Shown: piece by piece, positions 20,151 to 29,797 of the stretch
Layout of the letters: each line of letters starts with the position of its first letter
Position numbering within the stretch: the stretch's first letter is position 1
Assembly (NCBI GenBank): GCA_964019655.1
Contig: CAXHTR010000008.1
Coordinates: 930,001-994,000 of the forward strand
Source: Perkinsela sp. pyNocScin1
Lineage: Eukaryota > Euglenozoa > Kinetoplastea > Prokinetoplastida > Perkinselidae
DNA length: 64,000 nucleotides
Direction: 5' to 3'
Notes under the pieces: generated by a model
Told to the model about the DNA's origin: nothing
Seen by the model: only the letters and a program-made list of their open reading frames with translations
Database searches by the model: none
Position numbers and translations under genes: made by a program

Positions 20151-21713
20151 TCACCGCTTGTCGTCCTCGAGGCGCGTGTCGTGGTAGGCCTGCCCGCCGT
20201 AGCCGCGCCCACGCCCCTGGCGCGGGCCGCGCTCGCCGTCGGCCTTCTTCTCCTTCAAATGCTGCGCGAGCATCTTCTGCGCTGTGCGCACCGGCTTTGC
20301 CTTTCCTTCTTGGTCCTTCTTGGCCGGGCTCGGCTTCTTGCCTTTGGGAGGTGTTTCACCGTCGAGGCTCAGCGCCGCCGGCGCTTTCAAAATTTCGCCC
20401 TCGCCCGGGGTCGGCGGCGCGTGGCCATCACCCGGCGAAGCGCTCCCAGCGACAGTGTGCACGATCGCGCGGAGGTGCGACTTGCGCGGCTCGTCGAGCG
20501 TCCGCCGGCCCCAGATGTGCGGGTTCGGCAGCTGAATTTTATACGAAGCCGGTGGGTGCGCCCCGCTGATCGGCGAGAGCCGAGCGCTGTCGGGCGTGCC
20601 CCGCGCCTCGTCCGCGTCGAGCTGGTCGGCGCTCCGCCGGCCTTTCTTATCAGAAGGCTTGGGCGCGTGCTTCGCCTTCGGCTTGCTCACGGGCTTCCAG
20701 GGCGGGTCCATGTCCGCGTCCTGTGACCTGTCGGGGTGCTTGAGATCGCCACGCTTCGGTGAGGGCGTGTGCAGGTGTTTGCTCGAAGTTGGCCGCAGGC
20801 CCGGCGAATCGAGGCCGCTGATGCTCACGAGCTCCGACGGCGAGTCCTCGACCCCGGCCTTTTTCCGCTGCGCAATCGCCGCGTACGACATCGGGCGGGT
20901 GCCCGGCGCCCCCTCGCTGAGGGGCGTGGTCACAATCTCATCATTCTGGTACATGCTGTAGGTGTGCGTGGCCTCGTGAATGAGCTTGTCGGAGGAGGCG
21001 GTCGTCGCCCAGTAGTTGTCGCCGGCGATCGCGTTCTGCCCTTTGGCCACGATGTTCGCGTGGGACTGCGACTGCTCGCTCGGAATATACGCTGGCGCGT
21101 ACCCCGACGAGCCCATGGCGCTGCGGCCGTAGGCGGTGTGGTCGGCCTGCGAGGCGTAGGAGCTCGCGGGGTTCTTCCGATAGGATGAGTCGACCTCGGA
21201 GGAGAGCTGGTTGCTCCAGCCCGAGGAGCTCGTGTACTGGGAGTAGTCGAGGCTGCCCGGGTAGCCGCCGTAGTAGTCCGTGGAGGACTGCGAGAGGGGG
21301 TTGAGCGTCGGGGAGTACCCGTCGGCGTACATCGGATCATCTGTGTAGGTCTGCTTGTGGAGGGCCGTGCCGGTGTTCTTCGCGTTGAGGTTGAACACGA
21401 TGCCGGTGACGCCCGTGGCCGCGTCGTCGGCGATGGACGAGTCGTTCGGGAGCTCGTGGCGGAACTGGCACTGGTCGCCGCGCGAGCAGCCGCCCGCGAG
21501 GAAGAACTTGCAGATGGGCCGGTCGCGGGCGTCGGCGTCCATCGAGGGCGGGTAGAGGCTCACCTGCGCGGTCTGCTGCGTGAGCGAGCGGAGCACCGCG
21601 TGCGTCGGGGGGTCGTGCAGGGCGTCGTCGAGCTGGAAGCTGCTCGGGCCCGTCCACTCGGAGGCGTTGATGTTGAGACCGTTGTCGGGGTTGTAGGTCC
21701 CGTTGTGTAGCAT
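20151..21713 (-). CDS. CCCH zinc-finger protein, probable RNA-binding
   Basis: A 520-residue protein starting at the ATG for MLHNGTYN. One CCCH finger is clear near the N terminus: C68-X7-C76-X5-C82-X3-H86 (core CKFFLAGGCSRG). Single CX7CX5CX3H fingers bind RNA or act in mRNA decay and export factors. The rest is low complexity: a Tyr/Ser/Gly-rich part (about 120-240), then Pro/Lys-rich stretches, and a C terminus of basic helix (QKMLAQHLKEKKAD) followed by an RGRGRG run. An RGG-like end agrees with RNA binding. It lies 160 bp upstream of the zinc-knuckle gene on the same strand, so two likely RNA-binding proteins are adjacent. The family beyond CCCH is not recognised. Confidence 0.8.
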   Translation of the reverse strand: MLHNGTYNPDNGLNINASEWTGPSSFQLDDALHDPPTHAVLRSLTQQTAQVSLYPPSMDADARDRPICKFFLAGGCSRGDQCQFRHELPNDSSIADDAATGVTGIVFNLNAKNTGTALHKQTYTDDPMYADGYSPTLNPLSQSSTDYYGGYPGSLDYSQYTSSSGWSNQLSSEVDSSYRKNPASSYASQADHTAYGRSAMGSSGYAPAYIPSEQSQSHANIVAKGQNAIAGDNYWATTASSDKLIHEATHTYSMYQNDEIVTTPLSEGAPGTRPMSYAAIAQRKKAGVEDSPSELVSISGLDSPGLRPTSSKHLHTPSPKRGDLKHPDRSQDADMDPPWKPVSKPKAKHAPKPSDKKGRRSADQLDADEARGTPDSARLSPISGAHPPASYKIQLPNPHIWGRRTLDEPRKSHLRAIVHTVAGSASPGDGHAPPTPGEGEILKAPAALSLDGETPPKGKKPSPAKKDQEGKAKPVRTAQKMLAQHLKEKKADGERGPRQGRGRGYGGQAYHDTRLEDDKR

Positions 21714-22682
21714 TGTGTGGGTGTATGTATAGGCGCACAAAATGGGGAAAACAGTTTTGTTTGAGGGGAGCGCGTAGGTGGTATAAAAAGGAAGAAAAGA
21801 TTACTCTCGAAGGAATCGAATCGATTGAATGAGCAAGTATTCATTGACGCATGCACTCGAATGCTGCGAACGCGAGGCACTGTATGTAAATTGTCTATCG
21901 TGAATCGGATGCAGTCTCTTTCCATCTCTGCAGACAAACTAAGTGCACATCGTCACTCGCAACAAGTACATATGTACTGATGATAGGGAGAAAATTCGTA
22001 ACTCAAACTGTAAAAATGTACAAATCTTAAGGCTCGGACAGCTGTGACCCTCAGCAAAGTGCTTTCGCCATATGGAAGGTCCTATTATCCTCGTATATCT
22101 ATCACCTGATAGGGCGAGGATATGCCTTTAGTCCTGCAAGGTTTTCGTAGTTTAATGCATCGAAATGGCAGCCATCACATCATTCTTGGCCGAAATCGAG
22201 CTTTCTTTGCGGAATAGCTCTTAGCTACTTGCCACAGCCTTTACCGTGATAGCTTTTTTACCACTCCTTGATACCCTTTGTAGCGTTCCCGAAGGGTGGC
22301 CCTCGTACTTTCAGCGTCAAACGAATGCCTTTCCTCGTGAGATTCTCCGATCACGACTGAAGGCTCCTACTTATATTGACACCCTGGGCGTGGCCTCTTG
22401 ATCTTGGGAGCATCTGCTCTTCATTCAAGAAGCCAAAGCATCTCTGTCGAAATAACTAACGCAGTGGGCACGATGAACAGCCTTCACCACGACTCTCACT
22501 CGACATTGCCGCGCACTTCGCACACGCTGCAGCAGCCCGACCAGGCCTAAATCGCTCAGCATCATTGCCTAAAAGCTAAGAGACGAAGAAAAGCGCAAAA
22601 TGAGACCACCTGGCAGCACCACCAGCTGCGCAAAACGTGTGCACATTTTCTGTATTAAAGTCAACAAACGACTGGCCACACC
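21714..22682. other. Long gene-free interval with a hairpin
   Basis: About 970 bp between the start of the CCCH gene and the end of the GNAT gene, several times longer than the typical gap. No frame here has a recognisable product. The strongest structure is the hairpin at 22086-22122, listed separately. It presumably contains the CCCH-gene promoter at its left end and could hide a noncoding RNA; I could not match it to tRNA, 5S, U1, U2, U6, SRP or RNase P consensus elements by eye. Confidence 0.5.
22086..22122. repeat. Inverted repeat able to form a 14-bp hairpin
   Basis: Outer arms TATCCTCG (22086-22093) and CGAGGATA (22115-22122) pair perfectly. Inside them, CTATCA (22099-22104) and TGATAG (22107-22112) pair around a CC loop. 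A 5-nt/2-nt internal loop separates the two stems. Both stems are seen directly; an RNA or protein-binding role is inferred. Confidence 0.6.
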
Positions 22683-23951
22683 TCACGCGTGCTCGAGCCG
22701 CACGAGCGGCGGCAGCCGCTCGATGGCCGCGAGGAGCGCCTGCGCGGGGTCGCTGACCTCCCACGCGAGCGGCGTGGTGTCCTTGAGCTTCACGGAGCGC
22801 ATCTCGTAAAAGTGCTTGAACTTCGCCATGAGCCCCTTCGGCATGTCGGTGTACCCCATCACCGGCTTCTTCCAAAAGAACTGCGCGTCGTGCGACGCCT
22901 GGACGAGGATGTACTCGCACCCGAGCTGGAAGGCGTGGCGCTGGAGCACGGCGTTCAAGAGCCGGCCGAGCCCGAGATACAGGTGGCTCGGGCGCGTCGC
23001 AAAGTACGAGATCTCCATAAAAAGCGGGCAGAACTGAAACGAGTGGATCCAGCCCGACGCCGCACAGAGTACCGCGCCCGTCTCAACATCCCGAATAAAC
23101 CAGTGGAAGGGCCCAGTGAACGTTGTGCGCCGCCCCGAGCGGTGCTTCTGCGGCAGCGTCGGCGGCCGCACGTCTTCGTGGAAGATAGACCGGTTTATTT
23201 TGGGGAACCACTCGGCGAACAGGTCGACGATCGCCTTGCGGTCCGCTGCGTCTGACAGCCGCTCGACGCGAATAGCGAACGGCGCCGTCGGCCTATCAGC
23301 CGGCGCCTCCAGCGATGGTGGCTGCGTCGGGGGCGAGGGCTTCGCGAGCAGCGGCGGCCGCCCGCGGCCCCGCTTCTCCGGCTGCACCTCAGCAGTGATT
23401 TGCTTGCGGCCAGAGCCCGGCGGCCTGCCCCGGCCGCGCTTGGGCGGCTGCGGCAGCTCCTCAGTGAGCTGCTCGGGCTGCTTCCGCGGGCGCCCAGGCC
23501 CGCGCTTCTCGCCACTCTCGGCCGGGACGAGGATGCCGTTCCGCGCGACGTTCCGGGGCGCCTCGCGCGGGACCACAGGCTCGAGCTGGCGCGGTCGCTT
23601 CGGGTAGACGTACTTTGGCCGCATCGGCTTGCCGTCGGGCCCGAGCGGGTAGATGCGCGGCCGGCCACGGCCGCGCTTGACCGGGGCCTCGCCGGTGCTG
23701 GCTGGCTGGGTGACCACTGCTGGGGGCGCTGGAGGCAGTGGGTGGATCCGCGGCCGGCCTGGGCCTGGCCGGCGCTCCACTGGGCCCACAGGCGGCGGGA
23801 TGAAGGTGACGATGGGGCTGTACATCTGCTTGTCGATCACGAAGGGCGGCATGTTCTGCCGGAGGCGGTCGGTGTAGTCTGGGGTACCTGGCGGGGTCGT
23901 GAGTGCTGCCTCGAGCGGTGATTTTGTACTCTGTTGCAAAGTATTTGGCAT
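22683..23951 (-). CDS. Five AT-hooks fused to a GNAT-type acetyltransferase domain
   Basis: A 422-residue protein starting at ATG. The N-terminal half carries five AT-hook cores (GRP within basic, glycine-rich flanks) at about residues 64-69, 94-99, 150-156, 172-177 and 194-199; these bind the minor groove of AT-rich DNA. The C-terminal ~195 residues look like a GNAT fold: beta strands 'WFIRDVETGAVLCAASGW' and 'MEISYFATRP', a glycine loop 'YLGLGRLL' where GNATs bind the acetyl-CoA pyrophosphate, then 'GCEYILVQASHD' and 'FWKKPVMGYTDMP', the usual motif-B end. The inference is a DNA-tethered acetyltransferase, perhaps acting on chromatin. The first Arg/Gln of the RxxGxG/A loop is not obvious, so activity is unproven. 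Confidence 0.72.
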   Translation of the reverse strand: MPNTLQQSTKSPLEAALTTPPGTPDYTDRLRQNMPPFVIDKQMYSPIVTFIPPPVGPVERRPGPGRPRIHPLPPAPPAVVTQPASTGEAPVKRGRGRPRIYPLGPDGKPMRPKYVYPKRPRQLEPVVPREAPRNVARNGILVPAESGEKRGPGRPRKQPEQLTEELPQPPKRGRGRPPGSGRKQITAEVQPEKRGRGRPPLLAKPSPPTQPPSLEAPADRPTAPFAIRVERLSDAADRKAIVDLFAEWFPKINRSIFHEDVRPPTLPQKHRSGRRTTFTGPFHWFIRDVETGAVLCAASGWIHSFQFCPLFMEISYFATRPSHLYLGLGRLLNAVLQRHAFQLGCEYILVQASHDAQFFWKKPVMGYTDMPKGLMAKFKHFYEMRSVKLKDTTPLAWEVSDPAQALLAAIERLPPLVRLEHA

Positions 23952-24167
23952 TACTTCGAAGCGTACTGCGACATGGAACAGATGAAAAGAATAAAAGCGG
24001 AATATTTTCGAATCTTAATTAAACTCATCAAAAATTATCAATCGCAATTCGTTATATACGCTTTGACGCCTCCCATCGCGTATGAACAGAGGCTTCGTCA
24101 GGGGTGGTCGATGGGGGGCGAAAGAGTATACTATCGATAAATGAAGCGCCCAGGCGCGCGCAGAACG

Positions 24168-24626
24168 TCAGTTCTGCTCGTCTGGCTTCGCCTGCTGCTT
24201 CGCAAGGGTCTCCTCCGCCGGGGCGACAATCTTGTCGATGGCCTCCTTCACAGTCACGATGGCCGAGCCCTCGACGCGGGCCTCGATCTTGCCCTTGTGC
24301 AGGACGACGAACGTCGGGACGGCGCGCACAGTAAAGTTCTTGGCGGCGGCCGCGTTGTCATCGACGTCGACGTCGTAGAAGCTGACGGTCGGGTACTGGT
24401 CGCTGAGGAGCGCGAACTGCGGCGCGATAGTCTTGCACGGGCCGCACCACTGGGCGGTGAACTTGACGACGACGACGCCGTTCTGGCTGAGGTCCATGGG
24501 GTCGCCCATGGACGGGTTGAGCGAGTTGACGACGGAGCGCGAAGCGAAGGCGAAGGGCGCTGGCCTGGCAGTCATGGTGCTGCGCCACAGGCGTGTGCGG
24601 AGAGCGTTTCCATAGGAGCTGTGCAT
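24168..24626 (-). CDS. Mitochondrial-type thioredoxin
   Basis: A 152-residue protein starting at the ATG for MHSSYGN. The active site WCGPC (C61, C64) follows a beta strand 'VVVVKFTAQ'. The cis-proline region 'AVPTFVVLHKG' and an alpha-helical end are present. These are the thioredoxin fold hallmarks of disulfide reductase chemistry. The first ~38 residues are Arg/Ser/Ala-rich without acidic residues (LRTRLWRSTMTARPAPFAFASR), typical of a mitochondrial presequence, so a matrix thioredoxin is inferred. A shortened tail, KQQAKPDEQN, follows the domain. Confidence 0.92.
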   Translation of the reverse strand: MHSSYGNALRTRLWRSTMTARPAPFAFASRSVVNSLNPSMGDPMDLSQNGVVVVKFTAQWCGPCKTIAPQFALLSDQYPTVSFYDVDVDDNAAAAKNFTVRAVPTFVVLHKGKIEARVEGSAIVTVKEAIDKIVAPAEETLAKQQAKPDEQN

Positions 24627-24823
24627 TGGGTTCGATGTGTGAGAAAGTGACTTTAAAAGCGAAAGATATTTGAAAAAGGGACTGAAAACAGTCACATTTC
24701 ATGAGAGAATCTTGGCGATTGCTCCAATGCTTGAAAAAGTGTCAATACATTCCGAATTCTACAAATAAAGTGCTACGCACTCCTCAGTAAGTTGGTCTGC
24801 ACCTATTCCAAGTAAATCCCCTA

Positions 24824-27800
24824 CTACTGTATCCGCATGCCCTTCTTGTACTCCATACTGACAGCTGTGAGCACCAGTCGGAGCTTCGCGATGCTCTGCT
24901 GCTCGGCCTCGCTGTAGCCGTACGACGTGAACACGGCGCTGGCGAGGCACTGCTCGGCAAACTGATACAGCGCCCGCCAGACAAAGGCAAAGTGCTCCTT
25001 CGCGCCGAGCTGGCAGCCGAGGAACACCGACCGGCCCACTGGGGCCTCGGCCGGGACGACGCTGCCGCTGTCGAGGACCGCGGCGTACTGCTTGAGGTGC
25101 CGCACTGTGAGTGTCGGATGGCACCGCAGGCTGTGGAGGACGACGCCCAGAATGTTCCACAGAATCTCGAGGGACAGCGACAGGGCGTACTCGCGGCCGG
25201 GGCAGTCGGCGTACTCGAGGTCGCCGCTCGTGTGGAGGTCCATGACGTCGAGGTGCCGCTGGGCCGCGCACACTATCGTAAAAAGGAACGAAAATTTTGT
25301 CGAGCTCTCCCCCGTGGCCACGTCAAAGGCTTTTTTCACAAAGCGAGTGGCGAGGCACAGGAGCGTCGAGTACTGCGGGAAGTGCGCCGCCGGCCAGTCG
25401 CGTGCATCCACAAAGGCCTCGAGCATCGGCTGGAGCCCGTGGACTGGGAAAATGTTTTCCAGTGTGTCGCTCGTCGCCGCTTCGCGGCCGCTGAGGTACT
25501 CGAGCACTTGGAGGAGGTCAAGGTGGATGCTTTTCTCTTCTGAATTTTGCGAATCCATAAAACTCGCCGTGCGCACGAGGGCCTGTGCCAGGGGGCTTAT
25601 TCGCATCATTCCGACAGCTATGAGCGCTGGGATGGCCGCGTTCGGTGTTTGTTTCAGAGAGTCGCCAGCTCTATAGAAAATCCGGAGGAGGGGCTGAACG
25701 ATCCCAATAAGTAATTTTCCCATTTCTGCGTCACTTTCCAAAATTTTCAGAAGTGCGTCGTGGCGCAGGAGCGCAAGCATCTTGGCGTCGGCGAGGCGGC
25801 GGATAAGGCCCGTGCCCTTGAGCTGCTGGGCCGCGACTTCGCTGTGCACTGTCAGAAGCGCGCAAATGCCATTCAAATGCCACAGGTGCTCGGCGGCGCG
25901 GCGCAGGGCGTCGCCCACGACAGCGCTCTGCTGGTTGCCGGCGACGACGTCTTGCAGGGCGCCCTGGACGCCGCTGTCGACGGCCTCGACATAAAAAGAA
26001 ACAATCTCGCGGAGTGTGCGTTCTTGTGCGAATATGGCCCGCGCGAGGTCAGCGTCGGCCACCATGGCCTGCAGGCAGCGCAGCGCGTCGCTGGCATATG
26101 CTAAGGTGTTTGGGGCCGTCGACGTGACGACTGTGAACACGTTGCGGAGGAAAGGGGCGGCGTGTTCGTCAAAAATTTCGAGGAAAGGTGCGCAGTCGGC
26201 CTCGGCGATGGCCCGCAGGGCCTCGATGGCCGCGTTCTGGGCGAGGAGGTGCGACTGCCACGCGTCTGCCGCCCGGAGGAGGCGGCGCACCAGGTTCGCT
26301 CGTGTTTCCATTTCGACAGTGCTCCAAACATTTCTGGAAATGGCCTCGACGATGATAAAGCGGATGGTCTGCGCCAAGGTGTTGCGCGTCTCCTGGCCAA
26401 AGGGCAGGCGGTCGTGGGCACTTGTGAGATGGTCGACGGCCTGCCATAGCACTTCGAGCTGGCTAATCCACAGCGACGTCTCCATATACGAAAGCTTCAA
26501 AAGCATTTCAGTGAGGAGCATCGCCCAGCCGCGAAGAAGCGTGAGCAAGGTCTCGCTTTGCAGCAACGCAGTGTTCTCAGCCTCGAGCTCACTGATAAAA
26601 TCTGCTGGCAAAAGCTCTCGCCTGTCAAAGAGCATCCCACCGTCGAGCGCGGCGATAGCATACGAGCACTTCGTGCCGAGCGAGGGCAGCCGGAGGTAGC
26701 GCATGTGCGCGCGATTCAGTACTGGGGCAGCCGCGATGAGCGCAGCGACGAAGGCGTGGAGGTCGGGGACAAAGTTGGGCCGGAGGGCGTCGATGCGCAC
26801 GAGGAAGGCCGCGAGGTGGAGGTACCAGCCGGCCTCGGCGGCATGGAGCTGGCCCATGGCGTTGATCGCGTTGACTGTGTTCGTCACAACATTTTCCAAA
26901 AGTGGCCGGATCTCGCTGCGTTTCGCCTTCGGGTCGCACATGAGCGCGAAGAGCGCCTCGACGCACAGCGCGTGGTGCTCGCGGTAGTGCTGGTGGATGA
27001 ACATGTCGCAGACACAGCGCGCGGCGTCTGTTATCGCCACTGTCGAGCGGTCGGTTCCCTTTTTGTAGCCGAGGACAGCAGCAGCTAATGCCCCGCCGCC
27101 CTGGCGGCACATATCCAGAAGATTTCTGAGAATTTCGATTTTTGTGTGGTTGGCGTCGTCGTGCGGCGTGTGCGGCCCGTCGGCAGTCGCGGAGAGCGCG
27201 TGGAAGGCGTCGCGGGGCAGCTCGAGGGCCGGCCTCGAAAAGACTTCGCGCCGGATGAGCCCAGTGAGTGTATTCAAAGTATTGGCGATGCGCCAGCGGT
27301 CTGTGACGAAAGATTCGTCGCGCGCGGCGTTGGTGAGCGCGAAGAAGCACTGCATGGCGTACCGGCGGAGCGCTGGGCTCGTCGAGCGAAGGCAGAGGAC
27401 GAGACGTGCGCGGAGCTCGACGCGCTGGGCGGCGGCGGCGACGACCTCAACGCGCTGGGGGCTGCCGGACTCGAGCAGTGTTCGCAGGAACGCAAAGAGC
27501 GCGAAGAGGCCGCGGGCAGCAGCTGGGGACATTTCGGAAAATTGATCAATGACCAGTGTGAGCGGCAGACTGAGCTCGATGATTGTGGCGCAGGCGATGT
27601 GGACAGCGCCGCGGCGGTAGCACGCGTGCACGGCGGCGTAGGCGAAGGCGAGGACAGTCCACAGGCCGTCTGGCAGGGTGTTGTATGCCTCAAAATACGA
27701 ATGGGCTGACCGGAAGACAAACATGCAGAAGTCGATGATCGGGGCCTGCACCGCGAGGAGGCCCTCCCATTGCTGCATGGAGAGGTCATTCTTTGCACAG

Positions 27801-29710
27801 AACTGCGCAAAGCTGAAGGTCTGCGTGGTGTTGCCGGCGATGACGAGCCACTGCATCAGCGCGAGGTAGCCGATAGTCCGCGGGAAGGCTTTTTGCTTAC
27901 ACTCTGCAGTAAAGTCGTCGTACACATTTTTGAGGGGAGCGCTCTGGTCGTCAGCGTAGGCGCTGCTTTCGATAGAGGTGGTGTCCCGCGTGAAAAGCTG
28001 AAGGTCGCTCACCTGCTCCAAAATCGTGCGCGCTGTCGGCGGGTGGCGCGCGAGGGCGGCGAGGAGCAGCTGTGCACTCTGAATGATGCTTGTGTCCGCC
28101 GCGAAGGCGAGGATCCGGACGGCGGTGTACTCGATCGAGTGGGACCGAATGAACTCGCCCTCGGGCGTGTCCGGGCAGAGGTTAACGCTGAAAACTTCGA
28201 GGAGCCGCAAAAAGCTCGCACTGAGGCGGGAGGCAGAATGAAAAACAGTGGACCGCTGGGCGCTGGCACAGCCGCAGAAATAGCACCGGGCGCGCGCCAA
28301 AAAGTTGCTATTGTCGTACGTATGCGAAATGCCGTTGTGCATCACGAGGCCCTCCTGCGCGACGACGCGTAGGACGCCGACGAGCGAGAGCACTTCGCCC
28401 TGGGACTCGAAGTTTCTGAGAAAATTGAGCGTCTCCTTGGCAGTGGCGTAGTCAGCAGCGCAATGCGAAAGGAACCCGTAGTAGGCCGAGAGGATGTCGA
28501 CGCCGTAGACGGCGCAGGCCGCGTTCTCTGACACAAAACAGTCTTCAATGAAATATAAAATGTACTTTTGGAGGTACTCACGGATCTGCCGGTTGCGACT
28601 CGCAAAGTGCACGCCCTCGCGCTGGATCTCGTAGTGGTTGTGCAGTGCGCCGTGGACGGCGCGGCAGAGGTGCAGGAGGCCGAGCGTCGTGCCCCGCGAG
28701 GGGTCGAGCGGGGAATTTTCAACGAAAAGGAGGTCGGGGTCGCCGGCCGGGGGTTTTTGTGTCAAACTGAAAACTTCTTCCTGGGAGGAGCGCTCGTACA
28801 ACGCCTTGTCAAGCTCGAAGGCTTTGTACAAAACTTGCGGGGCGCTGGCGAAGATGTCATAGAGAAAAGCGTGTAGGAACTGCGCGTGTGGCGTCCGCCG
28901 GGCGCTGTCGGGCTGGCAAACATAGAGAAGACCGGGGAGCGCTGCGAGGGCGCTGGCGCGAGTGCAGGCCGGGATGAGCGCGCTGGCCGGCGCGTCGACG
29001 GCGACAGCGGCGAGCAAGAGGTCGAGGGCACCGTCGCGGGCGCCGGGGCGCTTGGTCTCGAAGAGCGCCATCGCAGCGGAGAGGACATGTAAAAGCTGTT
29101 GGGCGAAGGCGGTGGCCTCTGTACTCATACGGGCGCAGTCAATTTCTTCGAAAAGGGACTGCACGACGTCGAGAACCGAAATGCTGCGGCTGCCGATGGG
29201 GATGGCGTGCTCCTGGAGGGAGAGGCTGCCGACGAGCGGGTTGTCGGCGAGCCCGCGCTGCGAGAGTTTCTGCGAATGCGTCAGCGCTGCGCACACGGCG
29301 AAGACAAAGGTGACATAAACGTCCTGGGCCGCCATGAGCTTTGCAAGATTTTCGTTGAAAAACGACCGGAACACTTTGATTAAGTTGATTAAATCCTTGG
29401 CGCTCGTCGCAAAGACTTCGGTGATGGCCAAAATCGCGAGCGTGAGCTCCCGGAGCTTGCTGAGGCACTCCTGGGCCTGCTCGTGCGTGGCCTCGACAAT
29501 GAAATAGTGCGGCAGCGCCTTTGTGAGCTTATAGAGGAGTTGGCCCGCCTTGGGCGTGAGCGCCTGCGTCAGGGGGTCGTCGATGCCGGTCACAGTAATA
29601 TCGCGCAGGATTTCGTTCAGCGCCTCGATATTGGCCTCGGGTGCGTCAATGGCGGCGCGCTGCGCATCGGTGATCGCGCTCAGCGGGGAAAGGGTCGGCT
29701 GGTCGTGCAT
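24824..29710 (-). CDS. Very large helical-repeat (solenoid) protein, possible scaffold nucleoporin
   Basis: A 1628-residue protein; the chosen ATG (MHDQPTLSP) is the first in frame. Almost the whole chain is alternating hydrophobic and Ala/Leu-rich helices with no catalytic motif, transmembrane segment or low-complexity tail, so an alpha-solenoid is the safe description. Length and all-helical character fit the Nup188/Nup192/Nup205 inner-ring nucleoporins, but no diagnostic motif is recognised; other long HEAT-type proteins remain possible. One CYFCGC stretch near residue 500 carries three cysteines. An AT-rich block (29711-29724) directly precedes the ATG. Confidence 0.75.
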   Translation of the reverse strand: MHDQPTLSPLSAITDAQRAAIDAPEANIEALNEILRDITVTGIDDPLTQALTPKAGQLLYKLTKALPHYFIVEATHEQAQECLSKLRELTLAILAITEVFATSAKDLINLIKVFRSFFNENLAKLMAAQDVYVTFVFAVCAALTHSQKLSQRGLADNPLVGSLSLQEHAIPIGSRSISVLDVVQSLFEEIDCARMSTEATAFAQQLLHVLSAAMALFETKRPGARDGALDLLLAAVAVDAPASALIPACTRASALAALPGLLYVCQPDSARRTPHAQFLHAFLYDIFASAPQVLYKAFELDKALYERSSQEEVFSLTQKPPAGDPDLLFVENSPLDPSRGTTLGLLHLCRAVHGALHNHYEIQREGVHFASRNRQIREYLQKYILYFIEDCFVSENAACAVYGVDILSAYYGFLSHCAADYATAKETLNFLRNFESQGEVLSLVGVLRVVAQEGLVMHNGISHTYDNSNFLARARCYFCGCASAQRSTVFHSASRLSASFLRLLEVFSVNLCPDTPEGEFIRSHSIEYTAVRILAFAADTSIIQSAQLLLAALARHPPTARTILEQVSDLQLFTRDTTSIESSAYADDQSAPLKNVYDDFTAECKQKAFPRTIGYLALMQWLVIAGNTTQTFSFAQFCAKNDLSMQQWEGLLAVQAPIIDFCMFVFRSAHSYFEAYNTLPDGLWTVLAFAYAAVHACYRRGAVHIACATIIELSLPLTLVIDQFSEMSPAAARGLFALFAFLRTLLESGSPQRVEVVAAAAQRVELRARLVLCLRSTSPALRRYAMQCFFALTNAARDESFVTDRWRIANTLNTLTGLIRREVFSRPALELPRDAFHALSATADGPHTPHDDANHTKIEILRNLLDMCRQGGGALAAAVLGYKKGTDRSTVAITDAARCVCDMFIHQHYREHHALCVEALFALMCDPKAKRSEIRPLLENVVTNTVNAINAMGQLHAAEAGWYLHLAAFLVRIDALRPNFVPDLHAFVAALIAAAPVLNRAHMRYLRLPSLGTKCSYAIAALDGGMLFDRRELLPADFISELEAENTALLQSETLLTLLRGWAMLLTEMLLKLSYMETSLWISQLEVLWQAVDHLTSAHDRLPFGQETRNTLAQTIRFIIVEAISRNVWSTVEMETRANLVRRLLRAADAWQSHLLAQNAAIEALRAIAEADCAPFLEIFDEHAAPFLRNVFTVVTSTAPNTLAYASDALRCLQAMVADADLARAIFAQERTLREIVSFYVEAVDSGVQGALQDVVAGNQQSAVVGDALRRAAEHLWHLNGICALLTVHSEVAAQQLKGTGLIRRLADAKMLALLRHDALLKILESDAEMGKLLIGIVQPLLRIFYRAGDSLKQTPNAAIPALIAVGMMRISPLAQALVRTASFMDSQNSEEKSIHLDLLQVLEYLSGREAATSDTLENIFPVHGLQPMLEAFVDARDWPAAHFPQYSTLLCLATRFVKKAFDVATGESSTKFSFLFTIVCAAQRHLDVMDLHTSGDLEYADCPGREYALSLSLEILWNILGVVLHSLRCHPTLTVRHLKQYAAVLDSGSVVPAEAPVGRSVFLGCQLGAKEHFAFVWRALYQFAEQCLASAVFTSYGYSEAEQQSIAKLRLVLTAVSMEYKKGMRIQ

Positions 29711-29797
29711 AAATATATAAAAAATGGAATGAAAACTGAAAAATTTTATTGAGTGAATCGACTTCTCCAAATTTTCAAAAATGGACAGCTCTCGCTA

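Noticed and set aside
17827..22245. Two 9-mers (GAAGGTCCT and GCCTTTACC) occur in the same order in both long gene-free regions, suggesting related noncoding RNAs such as RNase P and MRP
   Set aside because: Two ~1-kb regions are expected to share about four 9-mers by chance, and no partner sequence for the conserved P4-type helix was found.
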